A stretch of 64,000 bases of DNA from Phycisphaerales bacterium (GCA_028279375.1 JANQNW010000010.1:1-64000); one strand, 5' to 3'; shown: positions 8,801-18,221, counted from the stretch's first letter. Numbers and translations: made by a program. Notes: generated by a model not told the origin, from the letters alone.

Positions 8801-10762
8801 TCAGTCTCGGCTGAGTCTCCCCAGCGCTGCGCGCAACTCTGCTTTCGCACTGTCATCACCCGTCCGTTGGATAAGCTCACCGGTCATGGCAACGGCGACG
8901 TCGTAGTTGTAGACGCGCTTTACGGGCGCCAGCAGTTGCGATCCATCCTCGACGATCGACACCTCGCGAACGCAGCTGCGCATCGCATCAACCAGGCGGT
9001 CGTCCGTCGTTGTCCGAAGATCATTGCGGAACGCCTGCCACATGGCGTCCACGATCATGGTCTCGGCGCGCGTCTCCCGATCAAGCCGATCGAACGCTTC
9101 GAGCATGAGGTCGCGCTGACTCGTTCGGAAGAGAGCGAAGAACGCCTCGCGCGCAAGTTCGGGCGTGAAGAGCTCCGGGCGGTCACCGAGCATGGTTCGA
9201 ATCAGTCGCGCGACATCGGCGTCGCGACCAAGCATGATCAGCGAGCGACAACCTTCGGCCAGGCGTTCGTTCTCAAGCTGGCGCCGCAGGCGCAACTCGA
9301 CGCGCTCGGCGCCTTCGATCGCGGGAGATCCTTCGATGGGAGGTCTGCCGGCGTCCGGACGGAGCACCGTGGTCAGTGGATCACCGAGCACCGTCACCTT
9401 CCAGGGCTGCGCATTGTCGAGACGCGCTGCGGCCGCGAGGGGGGCGCCGGCGAAGAGTCGCGACAGCAGCGTGTCCGTCGGCTGGAACGCCGCGAGATAG
9501 GGCTCGTCCACGGCTCCCACGTATGCGTATGCGCCCTGATCGATCCAGCGGCGCGCGATCGAGTCTCGATCATTGAGAAGCTGCGCTGAGAACGAATGTG
9601 TGAAGTGCACGACGGTCGGCAGGCGCAGCGCCGGCACATCGGAGTAGTACGCCCGGCCGGGTGTGAGGTCGAACCACTTGCGCATGCCGCTGGTGCTGAC
9701 GATCGCCAGCTCGGCGTTGATCGGCCTGCTCGTGCGCATTCGCCAGGTTGTGAGTCCCTCGTTTGGATTCGCGTCGATCGTCGCCGCCATGCCGATCTGC
9801 TCGAAGAGCTCCGCCGCCTGGACCGGCTGGTGCAGGTTGAAGTTCGGTTTCAGTGGATATCCATTGAACACCCACGCGCTCGAGGGGCGAAGATAGAGCG
9901 AGCACATCGCGGCGTATGCAGCTTCGGCCGGACGCCCGACGATCTGCCCGCACCATGCCCATTGCTTCTCGTCGCCATGGCGTCCGACGAGATCCGTCAG
10001 CGCCAGCGGCCGGTCAGTGGACTGCACGCGCGACGCCGTATTCGTGCACAGCGCCACCGCGTCGATGTCGTCGCCGATCGCGCCCCAGGCGAAGTCCCAG
10101 TTGCGAAACTCGGTGACGATGGCCGAGCGGATGACGCTCAACTCCTCGGCGCTCATCGCGCGCCCAGGATGGCCTCCTTCGATCTCGAACCACGCGATCG
10201 GCTGACCACGTCCGGCAGCGAGCGCCGCGGCCGCGGTCCACGCTGCGTCGCCCGAGTTCAACGCGACGATGCCGGGCGGGACGAGACCGAGTTCCTTCCA
10301 CTTCGCGCCGAGCTCCGCGTATGAGGGCGCGTGCCACGCATTCGCCACGGCCTGCTCGATACCCGCACGGAGCAGCTCCCGGTTCAGCGGGCCCTGACCG
10401 TCGCCATCCCAATGGAGCACGACTCCGGGTTTGAAGGCGCGCACGAATCGGCCGATGTTCTCGCGCGCGATGTCGCTGCCGTCGTCTATGAGAACCGGAA
10501 AGCGCACCGCGAGCGACCACATCTGCACCGCTTCGAGATACGCCCACTGGTTCGACACGATGACGACGGCGCTTGCGACCGGCAGACGCTGGCGCGTCGC
10601 TTCAACACGCAGACCAAGTCGGATCTGCGGCGGGAGGTTTCGAAGCCGTTCCTCGGCGGTCTGTGCCTGCGTCTGTTGCGGAGGCTGCACAGGCGCTTCC
10701 TGCGCGTCGGCGACTGAGGCTGCGACGAGGATCGCAAGAGTCAGCAAGAGCGGTCGGATCAT
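8801..10762 (-). CDS. Secreted TIGR03790/gingipain-like conserved protein
   Basis: I chose the ATG at 10762, which starts directly with a signal peptide (MIRPLLLTLAILVAASVADAQ) and gives 653 residues; a longer frame would add 37 residues without signal character. The segment GAYAYVGAVDEPYLAAFQ, then LSRLFAGAPLAAAA and VTVLGDPLTT, is the layout found near the end of the C25/gingipain-like fold in TIGR03790 proteins. I see no clear catalytic His-Cys pair, so protease activity is doubtful. The first 200 residues (PVLIDDGSD, VVLHWDGDGQG) look like an alpha/beta domain. The last 150 residues are helical. Confidence 0.6.
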   Translation of the reverse strand: MIRPLLLTLAILVAASVADAQEAPVQPPQQTQAQTAEERLRNLPPQIRLGLRVEATRQRLPVASAVVIVSNQWAYLEAVQMWSLAVRFPVLIDDGSDIARENIGRFVRAFKPGVVLHWDGDGQGPLNRELLRAGIEQAVANAWHAPSYAELGAKWKELGLVPPGIVALNSGDAAWTAAAALAAGRGQPIAWFEIEGGHPGRAMSAEELSVIRSAIVTEFRNWDFAWGAIGDDIDAVALCTNTASRVQSTDRPLALTDLVGRHGDEKQWAWCGQIVGRPAEAAYAAMCSLYLRPSSAWVFNGYPLKPNFNLHQPVQAAELFEQIGMAATIDANPNEGLTTWRMRTSRPINAELAIVSTSGMRKWFDLTPGRAYYSDVPALRLPTVVHFTHSFSAQLLNDRDSIARRWIDQGAYAYVGAVDEPYLAAFQPTDTLLSRLFAGAPLAAAARLDNAQPWKVTVLGDPLTTVLRPDAGRPPIEGSPAIEGAERVELRLRRQLENERLAEGCRSLIMLGRDADVARLIRTMLGDRPELFTPELAREAFFALFRTSQRDLMLEAFDRLDRETRAETMIVDAMWQAFRNDLRTTTDDRLVDAMRSCVREVSIVEDGSQLLAPVKRVYNYDVAVAMTGELIQRTGDDSAKAELRAALGRLSRD

Positions 10763-10793
10763 GGCCTGATCATAGGAAGCAAAGCGCGCGCGC

Positions 10794-11474
10794 TCAGAAT
10801 GGGCGCTGTGATGGGCTCGGCACGATGTTGTCGCGTCCCGGAACCAGGAGGTCCGCGATCTCCATCGCTTCAATGAGCGATTCCTTCGCCTTCTCGAGGT
10901 TGGCGGCGTTCTTCATCACCATGCCCCGCTCGATGTGCTCGATCGTGGGCGCGGCGTCGCCACAAATCAGAATGGTCCGCATCGCTTCCGCGACGAGCAG
11001 GCCGCACAAGCCGGGTGTCACGCCCGGCAGAGGAAAGAGATCGACACCCTTTGCGAGCCGGTCGGGCGCGGATTCACAGCGCCGCAGTCGCGCGACATCA
11101 GCGCTCAGCGCTTCAGCGAGGTTCTTCTCATCCTCTGCCAGCGCCTGCTGCAGCATCTGGGCGAGCGGCACGCCGACAGTCTCACGCTCGGTCTCGCTGA
11201 CGAGCCATGGGACCTCGGGGAACGCTTCGAGGCCGCGAATCGTCTCAGGACGAAAACTCGTCAGGAAAACATGCGTGATGTCTTGAGCCTCCAGCCCGCT
11301 GCGTTCTGCGAGACGGGCCGTGATGATCGCCGGGGGAAGACCGGGATCGACGAGAATGGCCTTGCCGTCGGTCCGGATAAGCGTGGTTGTGGCATGGCCG
11401 GTGCGCGCGGGGCCTTTCTCATTCCAGAGCGGATGGGCGTCCAGGCAGCCGATGCTGATGATTCGAAGGTCCAT
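10794..11474 (-). CDS. Metallo-beta-lactamase-fold protein with degenerate metal site
   Basis: 226 residues. The fold is suggested by MDLRIISIGCLDAHP, GHATTTLIRTDGKAILVDPG and ITHVFLTSFRPETIRGLEAF. At the place where a metallo-hydrolase has H-x-H-x-D-H this protein has T-S-F-R-P-E. The later GH motif is PGLCG and the last His motif is PGRDN; only the Asp in ILICGDAA is kept. Classical di-zinc hydrolase activity is therefore unlikely. It lies 31 nt upstream of the secreted-protein gene and 21 nt downstream of coaD, an apparent operon. Confidence 0.7.
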   Translation of the reverse strand: MDLRIISIGCLDAHPLWNEKGPARTGHATTTLIRTDGKAILVDPGLPPAIITARLAERSGLEAQDITHVFLTSFRPETIRGLEAFPEVPWLVSETERETVGVPLAQMLQQALAEDEKNLAEALSADVARLRRCESAPDRLAKGVDLFPLPGVTPGLCGLLVAEAMRTILICGDAAPTIEHIERGMVMKNAANLEKAKESLIEAMEIADLLVPGRDNIVPSPSQRPF

Positions 11475-11495
11475 ATTCGATTGGGCGTCCGCGGG

Positions 11496-12062
11496 TCAGT
11501 CGCCGTCGTCCTTTTCGATCGTGAGATGGCGCAACAGCGGATGCTGCTCATCCTTCTTACGCCGGAGCTTCTCGATGACAAGCGGCGGGCACATGGATTC
11601 GAGCCCGGAGAGGTCCTTGCCCATCGCGGTGATCTGCTTGATGAGGCTGGACGACGTGTAGGCGAAGCTCTGACCGGCGACGACGAATACGGTCTCCAGC
11701 GCCGCGACTTCTCGATTCGTGACCGCCTGCTGCACCTCGTTCTGGAGATCCGAGAGATTGCGAATGCCGCGCAGGATCGCGGAGGCGCCGACTTCCTTCG
11801 CGAAGTCCACGGTGAGTCCGGTGAAGCCCTGGATCTCGACCGCGGCGCCGTCAGGCTCGGTCTGAAGAATGTCCTCAATCAGGCCCGTGGTCATCTCGAC
11901 ACGTTCTTCAAGTGTGAAGAGCTGCTGTTTGCCGGGGTTGTGGCCGACGGCGACAACAAGCCGATCGAAGAGACGTCGGCCGCGGCGCACAACGTCCAGA
12001 TGGCCGTAGGTCATCGGGTCGAATGAGCCGGGATACATGACGATGTGCGGCGCCGAGTTCAT
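11496..12062 (-). CDS. coaD: Phosphopantetheine adenylyltransferase CoaD
   Basis: Catalyses 4'-phosphopantetheine plus ATP to dephospho-CoA, the fourth step of CoA synthesis. Family motifs: YPGSFDPMTYGHLDVV (nucleotidyltransferase T/HxGH-like), VAVGHNPGKQQLFTLEER, ILRGIRNLSDLQNE and FAYTSSSLIKQI. At 188 residues it is slightly longer than typical (about 160), with a charged tail after LRRKKDEQ. It is the first gene of a minus-strand group that diverges from the PHP-glycosyltransferase gene. Confidence 0.95.
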   Translation of the reverse strand: MNSAPHIVMYPGSFDPMTYGHLDVVRRGRRLFDRLVVAVGHNPGKQQLFTLEERVEMTTGLIEDILQTEPDGAAVEIQGFTGLTVDFAKEVGASAILRGIRNLSDLQNEVQQAVTNREVAALETVFVVAGQSFAYTSSSLIKQITAMGKDLSGLESMCPPLVIEKLRRKKDEQHPLLRHLTIEKDDGD

Positions 12063-12140
12063 GCGCCAGCAGTGTATGAAGAAAGCGCGTCGACCGAGCG
12101 AGGTTGGCGCCAGGGTCGCAGACCACTGAATCGTGCGGCA

Positions 12141-12146
12141 TATACT
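12141..12146 (+). promoter_or_regulatory. Probable -10 box of the PHP-glycosyltransferase gene
   Basis: TATACT, 38 nt before the chosen ATG. No good -35 is seen at the expected distance. It supports placing the start at or after 12169 rather than at the farthest upstream GTG (12133). Confidence 0.4.
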
Positions 12147-12183
12147 GCGGCCGGAGCGGGAGCATCATGTGGAGCACGGACGG

Positions 12184-14781
12184 ATGATGTCGCACGAGGC
12201 GGCCATGCAGGCGCGAGAGAGAGGATCCGGCGGCGCGCGGATCGACCTGCACGCGCACAGCCGCGCCTCCAGGAAACCGGTGATTCCATTGCTCGGGCAT
12301 ATCGACTGCCCGGAGTGCTATTCGCCTCCCGAGCGCGTCTATGAACTGGCGCGACAGCGCGGCATGGACTTCGTCACGCTCACGGATCATGACACGATCG
12401 AGGGTGCGCTCGAACTCGTGGAGCGGGGCTTTGAGCGCGTCCTGATCGGCGAAGAGATCACGACGCGCTTTCCCAGCGATGGGCGCGAGATGCATGTGCT
12501 CGTCTGGGGCATCACGCCTGACCAGCACGAGGAGATCGAACGCCTCGAACTTCGCGCCGACATCCATGCGCTGGCGGGTTGGATCCGTGAGCGCGATCTC
12601 GCGCACGCGTTGGCTCACCCGCTGCATCAACAGCAAGGACGACTCGCCGCGTGGCATGTGGAGCGGTGCGCGCTGCTCTTCAGTGGCTTCGAGTTGATCA
12701 ACGGGGCGCACTCTTCACCTGGATCGCGCTCAGCGCTCGAGCGGTCGCTCGGATCCCTGACGCGCGAACGATTGTGCGCGCTTGAGGCGCGACACGGCAT
12801 GGCGGCGTTCTGGCCAGCGGATCACCAACGCGCTTTCGTCGGCGGCAGCGATGACCACGCTCTCTTGAATGTCGGGCGGAGCTGGACGACCCTCGGTGAG
12901 CCGGGCGAGCGGATCGAGAGTGTCGAATCCGCGCTGCAGGCGATTCGAGACGGGAAGACGCGCGTCGGGGGTCAGGTCGACGGGCCGGCGGCGCTGGCGC
13001 ATCAGATCACGACCGTCGCCGTGAACTACTACGCACGGAAGGTGCATCCGAAGACGACGCCGCGCACTCAGCTTGCGGCGTCGAAGCTAGCGCGTTTCGT
13101 CGGGGTGAAACTGGAGCGCCCGACGCGCGCGGCTCTCACTTGCGATGCGCTGAAGCGGAAATTCGGACGGGGACGAAGGGCGTCCTTTCCGATTCTCGCA
13201 GCGCTTCTTGAAGAGTTGCCGTCGACGCTTCGGGCGCATCGCTCCGTAAGGACGCGCCTGGATCAGGAGGAGTTCGAAGATGACCCGCCGGCGGGACGGC
13301 ATCGTGAGCTTGCGGCGTTCATGGATGATCTCAGTGAGAAGCTGAGCGCGTCCATGGCCGGGGGCGCTTTTGGCGCGCTGCGGGCGGGTGATCGGCACGC
13401 GACGTTTGACTATCTCCTGGCGCTTTCGATGATCGGCGCTGCGCAGCTTCCGGATCTTCTCTGTCTCTTCCAGCACAATCGTGAGCGTCGCCTGGTCGCG
13501 GCGCTGGAGCGTTCGTTCGGACTCCGAAGGGAGAGGTCGCTGAAGATCGCGCTCTTCACGGACACGCTGCACGATGTCAACGGCGTTGCGCGATTCGTCC
13601 ACGCCATGGCGGATGAGGCGCGGCGCGCCGGCGATGACCTTCGTGTCTTCGCCTCCACGGGGCTTGCGGGCGAAGACGCTCCGGGCGTTGTGAACTTTGA
13701 GCCGGTGCTGCGCGCGCCCTTGCCGAAGTACCCGCAACTCGAACTCGTCGCGCCCCCGGCGATGCGCATGCTGCGAGAGGTCGATTCCTTTCAGCCGGAC
13801 CTGGTGCACGTCTCGACACCTGGTCCGGTTGGCGCCGTCGGTCTGGCGGCCGCCCGGATGTTGGAGGCGCCCCTCGTCGGAGTGCACCACACCGACTTTC
13901 CCTCGTATCTGGAGCGCTATCTCGGCGCCGAATCGAAAGCGTATGTCGAGCGTGCGATGCGTCTCTTCTATGCGTCGTTCGATCTGGTTCTCGCGCGAAG
14001 CAGCAGCTACGAGCGGCAGATCTCGCATTTGGGCGTGCCGCAGGCCAGCGTGTCGCACTTTGCGCCCGGCGTGGACATCGAGACCTTCTCGCCGCTGCAT
14101 CGCGATTCCGATCTGTGGGCGCGTTACCCGGGCGTGAGCGTCAAGAGCGTCAAGGTGATCTACGTCGGACGTCTGAGTGAAGAGAAGAATGTGGATCACC
14201 TGGCGCGCGTGTGGCGACGGGCTTCGAGCGCCTTGCAGGTCGAAGGGCTCGACGCTGAGTTGATCATCGTCGGTGATGGGCCTCGCGCCGGTGAAATGCG
14301 GGATGCTCTGACCGGCTCGCGCACAATGTTCCTCGGATTCCGCGAAGGCCAGGAGCTCTCGACACTCTATGCCTCGAGCGATCTCTTCCTCTTCCCATCG
14401 GAGACGGACACGCTCGGGCAGGCTGTGCTCGAGGCGCATGCGTCGGGTCTCGCGGCGATCGTCACGGATGTTGGCGGTCCAGCGGAGATGATCGATGATG
14501 GCGAGACCGGCTTCGTGATTCCCGCATCGCAGGAAGAGCGCTGGGTGAATCGGATCGTCGAGTTGGTGCGCGACCCGAAGACGCTCAGGGAGATTGGGCG
14601 CAGTGCGCGAGCGCGCGCGCAGCGACGGTCGATGACGGACTCATACAGATCATTCCGCGAGCAGCATGTCCGCCTGCTCTCACGTCTTGGATTCGACGAC
14701 TCGTCGCCCAATGCGCCGCAGCCTTCAGTGGGCCGGCCAGGCGCTCGTCGGTCTTCGACGTCAGGCGCCGGCGCCGATTGA
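12184..14781 (+). CDS. PHP-domain phosphoesterase fused to GT4-family glycosyltransferase
   Basis: 865 residues from the ATG at 12184 (GGAG 9 nt upstream); GTG 12169 with GGGAG upstream is an alternative. The N-terminal half is a PHP domain: DLHAHSRAS, VTLTDHDTIEGA, HALAHPLHQQ and GGSDDHA give the usual metal-binding His/Asp set. The C-terminal half (from about residue 455) is a GT-B glycosyltransferase: FTDTLHDVNGVARFV, VIYVGRLSEEKNVDHLA, LIIVGDGP, LYASSDLFLFPSETDTLGQA and VTDVGGPAEMI. The two parts suggest coupled glycosyl transfer and phosphate-ester hydrolysis, perhaps glycolipid-like synthesis. It converges with uppP and overlaps its 3' end by 21 nt. Confidence 0.85.
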   Translation: MMSHEAAMQARERGSGGARIDLHAHSRASRKPVIPLLGHIDCPECYSPPERVYELARQRGMDFVTLTDHDTIEGALELVERGFERVLIGEEITTRFPSDGREMHVLVWGITPDQHEEIERLELRADIHALAGWIRERDLAHALAHPLHQQQGRLAAWHVERCALLFSGFELINGAHSSPGSRSALERSLGSLTRERLCALEARHGMAAFWPADHQRAFVGGSDDHALLNVGRSWTTLGEPGERIESVESALQAIRDGKTRVGGQVDGPAALAHQITTVAVNYYARKVHPKTTPRTQLAASKLARFVGVKLERPTRAALTCDALKRKFGRGRRASFPILAALLEELPSTLRAHRSVRTRLDQEEFEDDPPAGRHRELAAFMDDLSEKLSASMAGGAFGALRAGDRHATFDYLLALSMIGAAQLPDLLCLFQHNRERRLVAALERSFGLRRERSLKIALFTDTLHDVNGVARFVHAMADEARRAGDDLRVFASTGLAGEDAPGVVNFEPVLRAPLPKYPQLELVAPPAMRMLREVDSFQPDLVHVSTPGPVGAVGLAAARMLEAPLVGVHHTDFPSYLERYLGAESKAYVERAMRLFYASFDLVLARSSSYERQISHLGVPQASVSHFAPGVDIETFSPLHRDSDLWARYPGVSVKSVKVIYVGRLSEEKNVDHLARVWRRASSALQVEGLDAELIIVGDGPRAGEMRDALTGSRTMFLGFREGQELSTLYASSDLFLFPSETDTLGQAVLEAHASGLAAIVTDVGGPAEMIDDGETGFVIPASQEERWVNRIVELVRDPKTLREIGRSARARAQRRSMTDSYRSFREQHVRLLSRLGFDDSSPNAPQPSVGRPGARRSSTSGAGAD

Positions 14782-15651
14782 GATCACGCCGGTCGCAAGC
14801 AGCGTGAGCATCACGGCGCAGAGGGCGATGCGATACCAGCCGAATGCGCGCAGGCCGTGCTTGTTGAGGAATGCGACGAGGAACTTCACCGCCGCCGCGG
14901 CGCTGATCGTCGCGCAGACAACGCCGATGAGGATTGGCGTCCAGCCAAGAGCTTCGAACATGTTGGGCTGATCGTTCGCGGCGGATTCGCGCAGATTCTT
15001 GAACAGGCTGTAGACGCATGCGCCGCCGAGCGTTGGTAGCCCAAGCAGGAATGAGAAGCGGGCAGCCTCCCTGGGATGCAGGCCGAGGAGCGTGCCGCCG
15101 GCGATGGTCATCATGGAGCGTGACGTGCCGGGCCACATCGCGACGGTCTGGAAGAGGCCGATGCCAAGCGCTGTGCGCCAGGTCATGTCTTCGACTGTGA
15201 TCTGATGATGATCAGGGTCGTGGTGCTCGACATCGACGTGATGTTTGGCGCCGCGCCCGAGCCAGATCATCCACACGCCGCCGAGGAAGAGCGCCGCGAT
15301 GACAGCCGGGGCGTTGAAGAGCTTCGCCTCGATGTAGTCCGCGAGCAGCACGCCGAGGATCGCCGCGGGAAGAAATGCGACGACGAGATTCAGCGCGAGC
15401 TTGCTTCCCGTTCGGCTGCGGCCGAGCAGTCCTTTGATGATGTCGATGACTGTGTCGCGGTACAGCCCGAGCACGGCGAGAATAGCGCCCCCCTGGACGA
15501 CGATGTTGAACGCGTCCACCGACGGCTTGATGTCCGGGGTGTCAAGACCGAGCAGCGACGCCGTGAGAATCAGATGGCCGGTGGAGCTGACGGGGAGATA
15601 CTCCGTCACTCCTTCGACAACGCCGAGTATGAGCGCGTGCCACCATTCCAC
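14761..15651 (-). CDS. uppP: Undecaprenyl-diphosphatase UppP (BacA)
   Basis: Recycles undecaprenyl diphosphate to the monophosphate carrier lipid in the cytoplasmic membrane. The motifs EGVTEYLPVSSTGHLIL and PGTSRSMMTIAGGTLLGL are diagnostic. The start is the GTG at 15651 (VEWWHALILGVVEG), with AGGGAGA upstream; the frame is open further upstream but that part is not protein-like. 296 residues with about eight hydrophobic segments. A His-rich loop (GAKHHVDVEHHDPDHHQ) is inserted between membrane segments, which is unusual and might bind metal. Confidence 0.93.
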   Translation of the reverse strand: MEWWHALILGVVEGVTEYLPVSSTGHLILTASLLGLDTPDIKPSVDAFNIVVQGGAILAVLGLYRDTVIDIIKGLLGRSRTGSKLALNLVVAFLPAAILGVLLADYIEAKLFNAPAVIAALFLGGVWMIWLGRGAKHHVDVEHHDPDHHQITVEDMTWRTALGIGLFQTVAMWPGTSRSMMTIAGGTLLGLHPREAARFSFLLGLPTLGGACVYSLFKNLRESAANDQPNMFEALGWTPILIGVVCATISAAAAVKFLVAFLNKHGLRAFGWYRIALCAVMLTLLATGVISIGAGA

Positions 15652-15709
15652 GTGTGCGTTGATCTCCCTGCGCGATAATCGCCCTGCGGACTCTAGCGAG
15701 CGCGGGCAC

Positions 15710-15737
15710 AAAAAAATCGGCCGCACGAGGCGGCCGA
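15710..15737 (-). terminator. Rho-independent terminator of the ABC transporter operon
   Basis: 8-bp stem TCGGCCGC/GCGGCCGA with a 5-nt loop, followed on the minus strand by seven T. It lies 30 nt after the stop of the permease gene. Confidence 0.9.
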
Positions 15738-15766
15738 GTGAAGATCTTTCAGAGATTGGACGTTGA

Positions 15767-17236
15767 TCAGGAGTATCGGATCCACTTGATGAGGCCCCCG
15801 AGGCTCGGAGGCTTGCCGTACATGAGCACGCCGACCCGGAATATCTTGGCGGCGGCCCAGCACATGACGAGCACGGAGACGACCCCGACGACAATCGATA
15901 AGGCGATCTGCCACATCGGCGCCGGATCGGCGATCGACGATATGCGCATTGACATGACGACCGGTGAGAAGGGCGGGATGAAGCTCATCACGAGATTGAT
16001 CGGGCCGTGCAGATTCGCCATGCCTGTGAAGATCGACAGATAGAAGGCGAGGATGACGGCGCCGATGATGGGCCCCTGCAGCGCCTGCGCTTCGCGAATC
16101 TCAGTGACAGCCGCGCCGACGGACGCGAAGATCGCCGCGAACATGAAATACGCGAGCAGGAAGTAAACAATCTGAAGCACGATCACCCATGTCGGGATCT
16201 GCGGCACGTACTGGCTGAATCGGGCTGCGGCGAGCAGTCCGGCGCCGCCATAGACGACCATGATCACAAGTCCAACGAGCCCCTGCCCGACGATCTTCCC
16301 GATCATAAGCTGCATCGGAGACGCAGCGGAGAGCAGCACCTCCATCACGCGGCTGCCCTTCTCCTCGACCGTGCTCATCATCAGGTACTGCGCGCCGGTG
16401 AAGACGGCCATGAAGAGGATGACGGCGAAAAAGATGGGGATGATGCGCATGATCTCGGAGTGCGCCTGCGACTCGCCCTCTTCGGTGGTGCGCTTTACCT
16501 CGCCGATCGGACGATATGTCAGGCGTCGCACATCTCCGGGATCGAGCCCGGCCGTGATGTATCGAACATCCTGGATCGCGTTGCGCGTGGCGCGTTCGAT
16601 CACATCGATGAACTTCGCCTTCAGAGTCTCGCCTACGTAGATCAGGTACTCACCCGTCGCCGAAAGGGTGTCTTCGTTGACAACGACGACCGCGAGGAGT
16701 TCACCCGAGCGGACGCGCTGCTGCTGCGCTTCGACATCCGTCTCGTCGTCCAGCTGCTCGAACTCGACCTGGGGATCCGGGACGTTCAGAAAACCGCTGG
16801 CGGCGATGCGGCGGAGCCTGCTCTCCAGACGCTCAGCTTCGTCATCGCCCTCAGTCTGGGCGTCGTCTCCTTCCGCGTCCTCGGCTTCGTCGATGTCGCC
16901 GACGGAGGGCAGCATGTCCAGCAACTCACTGTCGCTTCCGACGAGGCTCTGCAGCTCCCGGCGGCCGGCCTCCATGCGGCGCTTCTTCTCTTCCCGGATG
17001 TACTCGGGATCGAACTGCTGCTCGAAACTTGTCGTGAATCGATCGTTCTCGGTCGCGTCGATGAGCGCGATGGCGCCGGTGATCGGCTCCGGCTCTTCCT
17101 CGAAGAGACCGGCGGCGCCGGCGACGACGAGCACAGTCCAGATGAGCGCGGGCAACACCAGGGCGCCGAAGATGAACGCCTTGGTCATCGCGGTCGCCTT
17201 GAACTCGCGGATCGCGATGGTCGTGACGTTACGCAT
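15767..17236 (-). CDS. ABC-2 type export permease (NatB-like)
   Basis: 489 residues. The first hydrophobic segment (AFIFGALVLPALIWTVLVVA) is followed by a long acidic extracytoplasmic domain (about 45-250) and then five or six membrane segments at the C-terminus (for example IIPIFFAVILFMAVFTGAQY, LVGLVIMVVYGGAG). That is the layout of NatB/ABC2_membrane_3 sodium or drug exporter permeases. Its ATG overlaps the end of the ATPase gene by 8 nt. A strong terminator follows. The substrate is unknown. Confidence 0.85.
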   Translation of the reverse strand: MRNVTTIAIREFKATAMTKAFIFGALVLPALIWTVLVVAGAAGLFEEEPEPITGAIALIDATENDRFTTSFEQQFDPEYIREEKKRRMEAGRRELQSLVGSDSELLDMLPSVGDIDEAEDAEGDDAQTEGDDEAERLESRLRRIAASGFLNVPDPQVEFEQLDDETDVEAQQQRVRSGELLAVVVVNEDTLSATGEYLIYVGETLKAKFIDVIERATRNAIQDVRYITAGLDPGDVRRLTYRPIGEVKRTTEEGESQAHSEIMRIIPIFFAVILFMAVFTGAQYLMMSTVEEKGSRVMEVLLSAASPMQLMIGKIVGQGLVGLVIMVVYGGAGLLAAARFSQYVPQIPTWVIVLQIVYFLLAYFMFAAIFASVGAAVTEIREAQALQGPIIGAVILAFYLSIFTGMANLHGPINLVMSFIPPFSPVVMSMRISSIADPAPMWQIALSIVVGVVSVLVMCWAAAKIFRVGVLMYGKPPSLGGLIKWIRYS

Positions 17237-18221
17237 CGGAAGTCACCTCCATGTTCGACGCCTCGGCGGAGATCGCCGCTCGGATTGAATCCTCCGAATC
17301 GCTTGCATCGACGAGAGAGACGAAGATGTCCTCGAGCGTGGCGCGGCGAAGCTCCATGCGCCGGATTGAGGTCGCCTGCACGGCGTCACGCATAATCGCA
17401 TCGGCGTCGACGCCGCCATCGACATGCGCTTCGATGAGCCGCATGTCGTCGCCGAGGAAGTTTGCTGAGTGAACGCCGGACATGTTCTGGAGCGTCGGAA
17501 GGAACGACGGCGCGTCATGCGCCGGCTCGATCAGGATGGTCTTCGGATCGAACTTCGAACGGATAGCGTCGATCGGGCCGTCGAGCACCTTGCGCCCGCG
17601 ATTGATCATGAAGACGCGATCGCAGATCTGCTCGGCGGACTGCAGGACGTGCGTCGAGAAGATGACGGTCTTGCCTTCGGCGCTCAGCTCGTCGATCAGT
17701 GATCGAAGCAGGCGCGCGTTGACAGGGTCGAGTCCTGAGAACGGCTCATCAAGAATGATCAGATCCGGGTCGTGGATGATTGCTGCCAGGAACTGGATCT
17801 TCTGCTGCATGCCCTTCGAGAGCTCTTCGCAGCGCTTCTTCCGAGTCTCGGCGAGTTCGACCTTTTCGAGCCACTCATCGATGCGCACCTTGAGTTCGGC
17901 GTCGGAGACGCCCTTGAGGCGTCCGATGAATGTCAGGAACTCGTGGACGCGCATCTTGCGATACACGCCGCGCTCTTCGGGGAGATAGCCGATGCGATCC
18001 TTCGACTCTGCGGCGCTCTTGCGTCCGAGGACGGAGATCTCGCCGGAGTCGGGGTAGATGATTGACATCACCATGCGAATGGTCGTGGTCTTCCCGGCGC
18101 CGTTGGGGCCGAGGAAGCCGCAGACCGAACCGATGGGCACCTCGAGATCGAGGTCCCGCACGGCGCGCTTCTCTCCGAAGCTCTTGTTCACGCCGGCGAG
18201 AGTGATGGCGGCGTCTGTCAC
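17229..18221 (-). CDS. ABC transporter ATP-binding protein (NatA-like)
   Basis: Start GTG at 18221 with AAGGAG 8-9 nt upstream, giving 330 residues; a longer frame to 18314 lacks support. Walker A GPNGAGKTTT, signature LSKGMQQK, Walker B LIILDEPFSGLDP and the H-loop STHVLQ are all intact. The C-terminal 90-residue extension (ATLEDIFVSLV) is typical of ABC-2 exporter ATPases. It is coupled to the downstream permease by an 8-nt overlap. Confidence 0.93.
   Translation of the reverse strand: MTDAAITLAGVNKSFGEKRAVRDLDLEVPIGSVCGFLGPNGAGKTTTIRMVMSIIYPDSGEISVLGRKSAAESKDRIGYLPEERGVYRKMRVHEFLTFIGRLKGVSDAELKVRIDEWLEKVELAETRKKRCEELSKGMQQKIQFLAAIIHDPDLIILDEPFSGLDPVNARLLRSLIDELSAEGKTVIFSTHVLQSAEQICDRVFMINRGRKVLDGPIDAIRSKFDPKTILIEPAHDAPSFLPTLQNMSGVHSANFLGDDMRLIEAHVDGGVDADAIMRDAVQATSIRRMELRRATLEDIFVSLVDASDSEDSIRAAISAEASNMEVTSDA

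Noticed and set aside
10935..12026. Open plus-strand frame of 363 codons
   Set aside because: Antisense to the MBL-fold gene and coaD, both of which have clear motifs.
13087..14439. Open minus-strand frame of 450 codons
   Set aside because: Antisense to the PHP-glycosyltransferase gene, Arg-rich without domain character.
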